Part shown: one piece after another, positions 54,150-64,000 of the stretch
Layout: the number at the start of each line of letters is the position of its first letter
Numbering within the stretch: the stretch's first letter is position 1
Assembly: GCF_034702125.1 (NCBI RefSeq)
Contig: NC_085869.1
Coordinates: 48,694,042-48,758,041 of the forward strand
Direction of reading: 5' to 3'
Length of the DNA: 64,000 nucleotides
From: Engraulis encrasicolus
Taxonomy: Eukaryota; Chordata; Actinopteri; Clupeiformes; Engraulidae
Translations under genes and position numbers: made by a program
Notes under the pieces: model-generated
The model's database searches: none
Told to the model about the DNA's origin: nothing
Seen by the model: the letters and a program-made list of their open reading frames with translations, nothing else

Positions 54150-54480
54150 TCTGCCGTACAAAGGCTAAACACAGTAACTACATATTTTGTCAAAATTGAG
54201 TTTATACTGAAAATGCATACATTATTTATTTTGTGACAAAGTTTTGTGGTCCAAATGTGTCCCGTTTTAGAGATATGTCAATATGTAACTTTCGCAGTAA
54301 CTACAAATGTCAATCTAAAAACCAAGGCTAACCGCAGTAACTACATTAACTGTGGTCCGCCTTTGTTCACCTGGCTCGAACACTCTAAGAAAACCAAGGC
54401 TAAACGCAATGTGTCTTCCTTTGTTCGCCTGACTCACACAGTGTAGAAAACAAAGGCTAAATGCAGTAAATGAAGTTAAC
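54150..54480 (+). repeat. Interspersed GGCTAAACGCAGTAACTAC motifs
   Basis: Four diverged copies of (A)AAGGCTAAACGCAGTAAC occur near 54160, 54322, 54400 and 54450, with CTTTGTT(C/T) segments between. A small degenerate tandem family with unclear termini. Confidence 0.55.
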
Positions 54481-54971
54481 CTACTGCGTTCCGTCTTTGT
54501 TTATCTCCGAATAATGTAAACATCAAGCAACTACAACCTTCTATAATGAAGTTACCGGTATAACCTACTAAAAAGGAACCCTACACTGAACTTACCTGAC
54601 TCTAAGGATGTATGCAGCAAACGTGGTAGTCAGCATGTAAGAAACTAAATGTCTGGATGCTGTGTAAGGGCAACTGAGCTTACCTTCTGAAACCCTTGGA
54701 CCAGCCAAAGCAATGACATCAGTGTCGGACAGTCCCGTCCTCAGAGCCTTACTCCAGCTGGCTCTCCTCCAATGGTCACAGTTGTGGGGTAAACCCCACG
54801 TCAAAGACATAAAATCCCAAAGGTCTGTCCATACATGTGGCAACACAAGGTCATTGTCCATACTAAAACATATCGGGACCGACTCGGGAACCATGAGCAA
54901 GCTAGCTCCAAATGCCGGTCTCGCACCTGGCCTGCGAGCTCAACTTCTCTCCCGTGATCCCTTTCCAAGTG

Positions 54972-55870
54972 ACTATCCCGCTTCTCATCCAAGATGGCTT
55001 CCACTACTACTTAAAGTGGTAGTTCGCTATTTTAGACATTAAGCCCTGTTTGTGTGACTTCTGGGGAGAAGTAGAGATGGTCTCATCACAATTTTGACAT
55101 TTGGTGCTGAACGGAGCATTTGGGTATTCAAGACTGCAGCCCCCCTACCTTTACATTGACTCCAATGGAGCACTCAAGCAATCGATCATAAAATGGCATT
55201 AAACTTTCGTTTGCAGAGACATGAAACTCACTGAGTGGTCAGAGGTGGGCAGCGATTCGTTGGCTCGAAAATCACCGCGAAATACGCTTCCAGAGAAGAT
55301 ATATTATCATTATTGTCCGTCTTCATTGATTGTATTGGTTTGACTAGTATTACTCCGCGCGACCGGAAATGGGGGTGTGTTGTATGCAAGCTGTAGTTTT
55401 TGTAGCCAGTCCCGCTCAAAGACAGCCGTTCTACCTCGCTCCTTGATGTCTACACAAACAAAACACTATCGCCACCGACTGGCTGGATGTCTACTGTTAT
55501 TCAACGGCGTCTGGGGAAAAATAGGTCCTCCAAATGCTAAACAACAGTTAGAAGGCATATTTCGCTGCAATTTTCGGGCCAATTTATCGCTGTCTACCAC
55601 TGACCACACGGTGAGTTCCATGTCTTTTCGAACGAAAGTTTAATGCCATTTTACGATCGATTGCTTGAGTGCTCCGTTGGAGTCAATGTAAAGGTGGGGG
55701 TGCTGCAGTTTTGGATACCCAAATGCTCCGTTCAGCACCAAATGTCAAAATTGTGATGAGAACATCTCTACTTCACCCCAGAAGTCACAGAAACAGGGCT
55801 TAATGTCTAAAATAGCGAACTACCACTTTAAGTAGTAGTGGAAGCCATCTTGGATGAGAAGCGGGATAGT
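54972..55870. repeat. Perfect 82-bp palindrome split at its centre by a TTAA element
   Basis: The arm 54972-55010 (ACTATCCCGCTTCTCATCCA and on to CTACTAC) is the exact reverse complement of 55832-55870. Removing the element and one TTAA leaves a 39+4+39 palindrome with TTAA at the centre. Confidence 0.85.
55015..55827. mobile_element. TTAA-flanked MITE, copy 2
   Basis: Flanked by TTAA (55011-55014 and 55828-55831). Same family and same ends, AGTGGTAGTTCGC, as 9675-10511, with inverted repeats of about 200 bases. The interior GTCTGGGGAAAAATAGGTCC is shared between the copies. Confidence 0.88.
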
Positions 55871-57235
55871 GGCTCTGGCCCACTTTCTCAGCATCGTGTG
55901 TTTCTGTGTCTGAACCTGTGTGTAATTCTCCCCCGCTAAGCTGGTTCAAGGGTAGAATTCGATGTCAGGCCGGCCCGGTTGTACGGGAAACCTGGCATAA
56001 TGCTAATGTTGGTGTGGATGTTACCAGTGTTTAAATTGGCTTTTGGGAGGTGGGGGAGCCCTTCACTCGTGGTCAAAATAGCTTTTTTACATCGCCCCAT
56101 CAGGCAAATACATGTATTCTATGAAGTTATTGCCTATAATTAATATCATGCCTAAATCAATGTATTACTCTGTTATGAGAAAAAGCAGCAAGGTACCCTC
56201 ATTCCTTCTTCACTGTATTAGGTTTAAAATAGGTAAACAGTTATACCAGTAGGCCTATCATACCTGATGCATTTATGTAGCCTACTTTTTACTGTAATAT
56301 TCTCTCCTGTCAGTTGGCATGCTGTTGGACTATACTGGGGCAAAAAAGATTGAATTCTGACCACCATCACTGCACCATCAAGCTACAAAGGTGTAAGACA
56401 TTGTAAGAAAAACACTATAAGAAACCTATTTAGAATTCATTAATGATGATGTGAATAACAATTTATTTTAAAATATCATACGTTTAATTTTAATTCTCCT
56501 ATAATGGCATGGATTTAGCATGCATTTATTAGCAAGTTTTATGCCTAATAGCCTAAGTAACAAAGTTAAAATACAAATGCATGCTGCTTACTAGGCTATG
56601 CTGTTCTATTACATGGAGTAAAAGTGTGCACTGTTACTTTAAAGCAGGCGGTGTCTGAGGAGAATCTTCTGACTCGGGCACGTCTTTTCTTTACAGATTG
56701 CCCCTTTGGCTGACTGATTATTAGGAACTTTCTTATTTCAGTAGTAGCCTAGGCTATTAGTTTAGCTATCTCGCACCGTGCATATGTTTTGCTATAATGC
56801 TACACGGATCCACTGACTTTCACTAGCTTGGCGACATATTCCCTCTTTTAACGCTTAACTTGAAAAATAAGACACTTTACCACCTTTATAAACCCCAGCC
56901 AACGATTTTAACTGCATTAAGCCCCAAAATAGTGGCATACCCCTTTAACCAGTGGTTTCTTTCCTCTGAAACTGATTTCGAGCCCGGCATTTGTACAGCC
57001 CCGAATCTTCCTCTCGGCAGACAAAATGTGTCTCACACGATCCGATTACTCTCGGGATGCGACATTACGGTCCTCACGATATTTTGGGATTGATTTCCGT
57101 ACCTGCCACTGATAGTGACTTTAGTGTACCCTGCCCCGAGCGTTTGATTAATTCTAACACTCGTACAATTCAGCACACCACTGGGGTGCACCATGGTCCT
57201 CCCAGAATTTTGGGATTGAATGCAGTACTGGTGCT
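55871..57235. other. Intergenic sequence without supported features
   Basis: AT-rich. The part at about 56920-57200 has repeated CGATCCG and TTTTGGGATTGA segments but no termini or coding exon. Confidence 0.4.
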
Positions 57236-57637
57236 AGTTTAAAGATAGTCACAAACCATGCTCAAAAACTATGGTTAATTGTGGGTTTCATGGTTACCTA
57301 AAAAAAATGAACATTTGTGGGCAGCCGTGTAATGGTTAGGGAGTTGGACTGAAAATCACAGAGTTGCAGGTTTGAATTCCACCCTTACCTCTCCCTACAG
57401 CCCCATCAATGGCTGAAGTGCCCTTGAGCAAGGCACCTAACCCCACATTGCTCCAAGGACTGTCACCAATATGTGCGTATGATGAAAAAAAGAGCGGTAG
57501 CTAAGTGTAATTAAATGAATAATTAAACCGTGGTAAAACCATGGTTAATTTTATAGTCAAACATAGTTTTAAAAAATGTGCCCAACCATGCTCAAAAAGC
57601 CATGAAACCATGATTTATCATGGTCAATTTTCGTAAG
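57236..57637. mobile_element. CCATGG-type element, right part, with embedded SINE
   Basis: The right end CATGGTCAATTTTCGTAAG matches the 53580 end. CATGGTTACCTAA, a SINE, and AATGAATAA follow in the same order as in the copy at 52542. The left end is missing. Confidence 0.65.
57318..57526 (+). mobile_element. tRNA-derived SINE with V-SINE-like core, copy 2
   Basis: GCAGCCGTGTAATGGTTAGG, the B box CAGGTTTGAATTCCA and the core GGCTGAAGTGCCCTTGAGCA with AGGCACCTAACCCC. Better preserved than copy 1. Confidence 0.78.
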
Positions 57638-58141
57638 TGATATTGTTGCTGAGTAGGATGCAGACTAGGGGTGGGAAATATGGTGTGAAATTTATATCGC
57701 TGTAGGTTTTGAACCATATGGTATATGTCACTTGTAGTATGTAAGTTACAGCATAACGGTATCTTAACCATTAGCATAGCACAAAGCAAATAAGAACAGC
57801 TTTGCCATCATTCATAGGTTGATATTGAATTTATTTTCAAATCTTAACATCGTTTGGATCAGGCAATAGCTGTTCAATTCATACAATCATATGCTTACAG
57901 TTTCGTTGTAAGAATGAACCTAGTGATGAGATCTCATCCCAGGGAATTTATCTTTTCTTCTCCATAAAACCAGTTCTCAAGCTCATCTGACCACAACAAT
58001 ACTCTCACCTTGACGAAAGCAAAGATCAATGAGTAGAGCATTGCAGTCCAGGAAAAGGAGTTGACAATCATGAAATATAGAAATGCTGTTCCATGGGTGC
58101 CCTTTAGGTAAGCTTATTATGGTAGGTAGCATGTGGTAAGC
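57638..58141. other. Unassigned; possible hAT left end
   Basis: CTAGGGGTGGGAAATATGG at about 57666 looks like a hAT left end, but I found no right partner. Otherwise no feature. Confidence 0.35.
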
Positions 58142-59575
58142 ATATGGTATATATGAAATTCTCCACCAGTCCCCTGTACTCTCCTTCCTGCCCATCTTTA
58201 ACCCATTGGCGCCTGAGCCAGTTTTTAGAAAAGGTCCCCAATGCCTGAGGGGTTTTTGAGATAAGAAAAATTGGTTGAAAACTCCTATGAAAAATTCAAT
58301 ATCTCAGCGTCTGGAACACATAGGGACATGGGACAAATTGCATTTAAAAGGTAAAATCCTCTCCTTTCACGGGATTATGCTCATTCAGCATTAACACTAA
58401 CACATATTCCTTAAAAAAATCATATCTCATAATAAAATGATTGAAAAAAAGTTTCATGTGCTTTCAGGATAATGCTTGATGCTGCTAGGCCTATTTATTA
58501 TAGGCTATTAGGCTACTATTGCTACTGTCACAATAGCCGACTATAACTAAATCATAATAATCATTATTAGGCTATTATAATTATTAGGCAGTCATTTCTG
58601 CCATAAATCGGGGGACATTTGTCTGATACAGCCACTTGCTCTCCCACCGGCGAGTATGGCCGTTTTATTCCTCCAAACGTTATGCAGAGACCGATGAGCA
58701 ATTTCATATCCTATTTTGAGACGGGGCTCCACTTCGAGCTGGATGTGTGGCCGCGCGTCTATAATTCGCATGTCTACCGTTGTCTGCCTCACCAATAGGT
58801 TATCACCATATCCGAAAGTTCCTCAGTGAAAATATTCTGAAATATATTTGAAGGACGTGCTTCCTCAGATATTGGCACCTTCGCCAATTGCCCTGAGTGT
58901 CGGAGTCGGAGTGAAGTTTTGGTAACGTCGGGGGCGAAATCTGACTGTTTATTTGGAAGCCACTTGCCCACCTCTTCATGCGGCCGCGGCAAATCACACT
59001 CCTGCTCTCTATCTAAATGGTCTTCAATCATATTTCCTTTCCTCGATTAAAATCTCTTCATTACCTTTCAACTGAACATCATGTTAGCTGTAACAGCGTG
59101 TCTTGCGAACCACAGCCTTCTTGTTCTTCTTTTTTTTGCCTGTGTGAAATGGCTAAACAACCCACGTCTGCAGAAGCAAGCATGGTTGATTGCGTTTGAC
59201 ATTTTTGTCGACGAATCAAACTTTTTTTTTTGCTACATGATCTTTTAAAAAATCGAGAACACCCACCTCTTGTGTATTTGAACAAAACATTGTGCATTGC
59301 ATCTCCTATGCGTCTTGAAAATATTGACAAATCAATAATGTTGCGTTTTGCAACAACCGGCGTCAGGGCAAATGTTGCACAATGCAACAACCGGCGTCAA
59401 TGGGTTAATACATCCCACAATGGCGGTGTCATCTGAGAACTTTTGCAGGTGGCAGCTATCTGAGTTGTAGTTGAAGTCTGTAGTGTAGAGGGTGAACAAA
59501 GCCGGGGAGAGTACTGTTCCTAATGGAGCTCTGATGCTACTGAACACAGTCTGTGACAATAACATTACAACTCAG
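58142..59575 (-). pseudogene. LINE reverse transcriptase fragment split by a TTAA element
   Basis: The right part (59575-59405) encodes APLGTVLSPALFTLYTTDF and SCHLQKFSDDTAIVGCI, reverse transcriptase boxes with the catalytic DD. The left part (58197-58142) resumes with KDGQEGEYRGLVENF, the next segment of the same protein type. The element at 58202-59404 sits between. Short and dead. Confidence 0.8.
58202..59404. mobile_element. PiggyBac-like MITE (CCCATTGGCGCC ends) in the LINE
   Basis: Flanked by TTAA (58198-58201 and 59405-59408). The ends CCCATTGGCGCC and GGCGTCAATGGG are inverted repeats with one mismatch. CCC ends with TTAA fit piggyBac. No transposase is recognisable. Confidence 0.82.
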
Positions 59576-59885
59576 AAGTTCAGGGCGTAATTTCAGGCTG
59601 GGACAATAGCACTAAAACTCAAAAGTTCTGGGTGTAATTCCAGACTGGGCCCATATTTGTGTCTAAATAGGTAAGTATGTTAGCTTCACGAGCAAGACTA
59701 TAACATGAAAAGTGTAGTCTGACACCGAACTAGTGAAGCTGTGAAATTAATGATTGTCATTCAAATGATAGGGTTCAAACTGACCAGAGCAGTCAACATG
59801 CTAAGCCATCCCTAACCTAAGCGCTGTGATCGAAGGACAAGTTTTGTGTCACTATCTCCAATGGTGCTGTACTAGGCCAACTCTG

Positions 59886-62840
59886 TAGTGATGTGTCGGT
59901 CGCAAACCGTTCGGCTCTAAGAGCCGGCTCTTTGAAGTGAACGACAGGAACCGGCTCTGCAATGGGAGCCGTTTTGGGATTTTTTTTGGGGGGAGCCGTT
60001 TTTGTTTTTTTGTTTGTTTTGTCCTTCTCTCCTCCTCCCTCTCATTGTGTGTATCCTCTAAAAGTGCCAGTGGATAGAGCAGGTGTTACAGACACACTCA
60101 CAGCGATCAGAAATGCATAATATGTATTAATACCTTTTTAATTTACTTTGTATTTGGGTATGTTGGGTCATGATTAACGACTGATTATGATAAAAGTGTT
60201 GTTCATGAAGGCTTTTACACACTATACACCAAGGAGAGTAGAGACAGGAGGGCTTACTGACGTCATAATAGCGTAGTACGAAATGATGGCGAGGGGAGTA
60301 TGGAAATTTTATTCTTCTTCTACGGTCAGTATTGGAAGCATCAGGGAAGCATGCAATGCCACTTCCGTGAGGGTCGGAGTGTGGAACAGGTCATAGGACA
60401 GCGTGAATGTTGTACAATGTTGTACAAAATGTTGTAAAATACAATTAAAACTTTTAATTTATTACCTCCGCCAGGAGGTTATGTGATCGCCCGATTTGTT
60501 TGTTCGTGTGTTCGCACCTGGCCTCTTGCGCCTCGTCACAATGGCAAAGTCATCAGACCGAATTAGAGCCCTTATAAAGGCTGGACAGGGTGTGATGACG
60601 TCACGTCCCAGCGAGTAGGCTATAAAACGTCCTGCTGCACCTGTCAGAGTGTCATTAGCAACAAGATGCACGAGGTGAAATCAGCACTGATCACCAACTA
60701 TGTTTGGAGGGCAGCTTCTCCTGAGCGCTGGCTCACTGTCGAATATGCCACGGGTGTCCTGGCACCTTCGTGGACTGCCACGGGGTGTGCGAAGTGAATT
60801 GGACAATTCTCAAGGGACTGTCTTTGCCGCGAGAGCGCTTACACCAACTACCTGTACTATCAAAGCCCATAGCCCACAGCGCATGTATTTGGCATACAAC
60901 CACGGGTGCGCAAGGGAATTGGACAATTCTTAAGGGATTGTCTTTAGACTGCCACATAGTCCGTGGTTATTTGCTGCACGCGAATTGCAACCAGTGTTTT
61001 ATCCGTGGTGATTTAATTGCTGCTTCACAGCGCACTAAGCAGCCTCTGTGAAACGCGACGCGGCAAGAATATCACACACACACACACACACACCCCATCT
61101 ATTTCCTCCAAGTTCGTGAGACCGGCCCAAGGGAATGACTGTCTTTTGCCGAGAGCGCCTACACCAACCACAATCAAGTAGCCCTTGTGAGGAAAGTATT
61201 TGGCATACGGCTTTCAACAGGCACCCTTGAAGTTCACAATGCTGTCACAAAACATTCGTAAATGCTTAGGGAGAGGTGCGCGCGAATTGCAACTAGTGCA
61301 TAGTCCATGGTGATGTGTTGCTTCACAGCGCACTGATGCCATAGCATATCAGTAGGCCTACCACAAAACATTAGCGTAGCCTACTATGCTGAACTTAATT
61401 TCATAACGAACGAACGGTGAAGAGATTCATAACAGCGCACTGAAGGCATAGCATATCGCCAGCAACACAAAACAATCCAGCATAATATGCTGAACTTATA
61501 GATTGTTGTACTTAATTTCAGAACCAACGGTGAAGAGATTCATAACGGTGAACAGTGATTTTCAATAGACCTAAGGAATAGAGAGCAGGGGATGCCTATT
61601 CAATAGTATTAAGAATATTCTGTCAATTTGTTTTTTGAATGAAAGAGAGCGCGTCAAGCAGGTGAATCCGGCGATGCCCTCAAGGAGCCAAAGTGTAGCA
61701 ATGAAATACGAACAAGAATTGTATAATAGTTGGACTATTCAAAGTTATTATAGCCTCTGTGAAACGTGAAGTCCAAGCAAAAGCATCAGACACACGCGCA
61801 CATCGCTCCCCGCAATAGCTTTCCAAATCCTACTTCATTCTATCCCAATTTTAATGTCTAAAAAAACATAAAGCCCTGTATATATTGTAATTCAATAGGT
61901 CTACAGCTCATCCACTGATTGATCCATGTACTCCATCATCTGACTCAAAAAAAAAAATGGCGAAATTACCGGCAACATTGTCACTGCGACCTCTCTGAGC
62001 TCTGCGCTTTTGCAGACGTTGGCAACAAGGAAAGTGGTCACGTCTTTCAAGCTCGGAAGTTAAGTTTTCAACTAGGACTAGTTGGTGAACAAACATGGGA
62101 TGAATGAATGGATCCATGCAAGTCATCTGTTAACAAGGCAAATTAAATTGTATGTAATGACTAGAAAATCATATTGACAAGCTTGCGGTTATGGAATGAC
62201 AGTGGCGTCAGTGAACTCGGCGATGTCCTCAACGAGCCAAAACTTATCCGTGAAACATGCAAATAAACTAGGCTACAACAAGAATTGTATAAATAGTTGG
62301 ACAATTAAAAGCTATTAGCCTCTGTGAAATGCGGATCTGAGAGGGGTGTAGTACACTTGACAACCATGTTTTCTCTGGATTTGAGATTTTAAAAGGTATG
62401 AAAGGCATGCTGTCTATCATATTTATTTTATAAATGTTAAAAATGTGTCAAATAGCAACCTGTGAGCTTCAATAAGCATTTGCAAATCACAATCACTTTG
62501 CCAATAGGCCTACCACAATCACAGGTGAACTAAACAGGCCACAGCTAACCAGAGGAACATGGTACTGTAATTATAATGGAGATAGATATAATTTGGTTAC
62601 AACTTCACGGTTCAATTTTCTGAACAGGTCTATATCTACATGGATGACACCACATCATGACACACATATCTTATGTGTCTAAAAAGGAACTGAATTTCCT
62701 TGGCGGAGGTCTGCGCTCTCTGAGTGCATTTCTAGTTAATTATGTAAACATAAATATTGGGAGCCGAAAGAGCCGGCTCTCCATAGTAAGAAGAGCCAAT
62801 AGAACCGCATCTCAAAGAAGAGCCGAAAATCCCATCACTA
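59886..62840. mobile_element. 2.96-kb hAT element with GAGCCGGCTC repeats
   Basis: The flanks CAACTCTG (59878-59885) and CAACTCGG (62841-62848) are an 8-bp duplication with one mismatch. The ends are TAGTGATGTGTCGGTC and AAAATCCCATCACTA, with GAGCCGGCTC-type repeats on both sides. Sister of the element at 4770-6900. It carries the repeat at 60461-62735. Confidence 0.78.
60461..62735 (+). mobile_element. CCTCCGCC repeat, long copy nested in hAT
   Basis: It starts ATTACCTCCGCCAGGAGG and ends CCTTGGCGGAGGTCTGCGCT then CTCTGAGTGCATTTCTAG. At 2.3 kb it is much longer than the other three copies. The interior repeats GGAATTGGACAATTCTTAAG (60780s and 60910s) and GAGAGCGC-TACACCAAC. A short CA run lies at 61074-61092. 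No recognised protein. Confidence 0.65.
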
Positions 62841-62848
62841 CAACTCGG

Positions 62849-63836
62849 GCGGGTTTGTTTAGTTTACTATGCTATCAGAACGTCGTTTTGGCTTTGATTT
62901 GTGTGAAATTGAGATGGCTTGTGCTGAGATGACTTGTAATGAATTGTGCTCTTCAAGTTAGGAAATGAGTCTTTAAAGATAAAAACGCTTATAAAGCTAT
63001 GGTATCCTTAATGTCCTGTGGGATAAATAAACTCTACCATGATATGTCTTATGATCATGGACCTGTATCCCATTTTTACTATTGCTTCTTTGTTCTACAT
63101 TGTATAGTACTGTACCAATGTGCATGTGTGTGCTTTTGGCCAACTGTGAATCCCTCAACTCACTGATTACTGAAGTGCTCCCTCTCATTGTTGATTACCA
63201 CATGTGGCATCCTGTAATTGATTACCAAAAGGACTCTGAGACTGTAACGTGTACCAGAGGGGCATAGAAGGGGTATTCCACGGTTTTAGGTTTCATATTC
63301 CTACCTCTGATAAATAATTCTTATCTACAATGTGGACAAATTTTACCCTCTTCATAGTTATTTGAATTGTACATCTAAACTGATGTTACTGAAAATGTAA
63401 AAATATACACACCGGCCCATTTCAGGATCATCAGCGGTCACTCGAAACGAGTATTACTTTCTACTTCTGACTATTCAGGACACTGAAGAGACCAAATATT
63501 TGATCCACATATTTTGTTGCAGTGTGGGCATGAGGAAGTAGAGGTGGCGGGTACTGCTGGAGCCTTTTCCTTCTGATCCTTTCAGCCCATGTAAACATCA
63601 GCCTATACAGCTACATTGCAAAATAAGCTAAGCAAAGAGACTGTGGTACTGCTCTATACATTAAAAAAAAATGAAATCACCCAATATGTTGAGACATATG
63701 ACACAAGATGTCTACCATGTTGAAACCAAAGCAAAACACTCCTTCCAATCATTTTACTCAATTGAATGCACATAAAAAAAACAAAATTGATCTCTTTGTA
63801 CATTCAAAAAGTTTTATTTACATTTTTGGAAGTTCT
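62849..63836. other. Downstream flank of the rightmost crystallin
   Basis: No gene. The stretch from about 63264 to 63600 may be an old repeat. An AATAAA for the crystallin lies at 63818-63813 on the minus strand. Confidence 0.4.
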
Positions 63837-64000
63837 TTAGTACCAAGAATCCATGATGCGCCTCATGCTCATGAATCTCATGTCAGGGTATCCCATGTTT
63901 CTCCAGCTTCTGTACTCTCCAGGAGGGAAGTAGTACTGTCTTCCTCTGTACTGGGGCTGCTCATACATGAGCCAGTGGCCATCCATCACATGGCAAGACT
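63837..64000 (-). CDS. Gamma-M-type crystallin, last exon (partial, cut by window edge)
   Basis: The minus strand encodes 53 residues up to TAA at 63839-63837: [53 protein letters not shown]. This is the end of the C-terminal domain with the fourth Greek key. It mixes features of the two complete copies: RQYY as in the copy at 50857 but DSWY as in the copy at 42837. It continues right of the window. Confidence 0.93.
   Translation of the reverse strand, partial: SCHVMDGHWLMYEQPQYRGRQYYFPPGEYRSWRNMGYPDMRFMSMRRIMDSWY

Overview
This is a window of teleost fish nuclear DNA. The evidence is split vertebrate genes (Met-rich gamma-M-type crystallins and a P2X purinoceptor), fish-type hAT, Tc1/mariner, piggyBac-like, Kolobok-like and Penelope-like elements, LINE 3' tails, tRNA-derived SINEs, and long CA/GT microsatellites. 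Nothing supports a bacterial, phage or CRISPR reading. Almost all the long open frames are chance or transposon frames. The real coding sequence is in small exons, all on the minus strand.

Genes, left to right, all minus strand: (a) exon 1 and promoter of a gamma-crystallin whose body lies left of the window (655-666); (b) a complete 12-exon P2X ATP-gated cation channel gene, start codon at 40037 and stop at 1831, 38.2 kb of DNA for 380 codons, every intron in phase with consensus splice sites; (c) a complete three-exon gamma-M crystallin (42837-43689); (d) a second complete copy (50857-51827); (e) the last exon of a third copy cut by the right edge (63837-64000). The crystallin promoters share a TATA box, a Sox-like ACAAAG-type site and a Maf/AP-1-like TGACTCA element. 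The P2X gene therefore lies inside a crystallin cluster that has spread by local duplication.

The rest is mostly mobile DNA. P2X intron 8 (4351-22210) holds a five-level nest: a 12.5-kb hAT (8-bp duplication GTATATTC) contains a Kolobok-like fold-back element with THAP remnants in both arms (TTAA), which contains an 8.4-kb unclassified element (GGGTAGATGACG ends, ATAA duplication), which contains a hAT (CTTTAGAC), which contains a TTAA-flanked MITE. The unclassified element carries a scattered 15-bp motif, GTCCTnTGGTGTGAC, in both orientations. Intron 4 holds a Penelope-like element with a GIY-YIG remnant and a hammerhead-ribozyme-like core. Intron 1 holds two composite hAT-like elements, one with a LINE split by a MITE.

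Between and beyond the crystallins are a SINE with a 16-bp target duplication and a paralogous empty site, CCTCCGCCAAGG-ended repeats, a hAT transposase relic split by a mariner-type element, a CCATGG-rich composite element with a built-in SINE, a TTAA element sitting exactly at the centre of a perfect 82-bp palindrome, and a second large hAT of the same family as one in intron 8.

Exons were called by conceptual splicing and family recognition. Subtype and species could not be assigned without database searches. Coordinates may be off by one base at some junctions.
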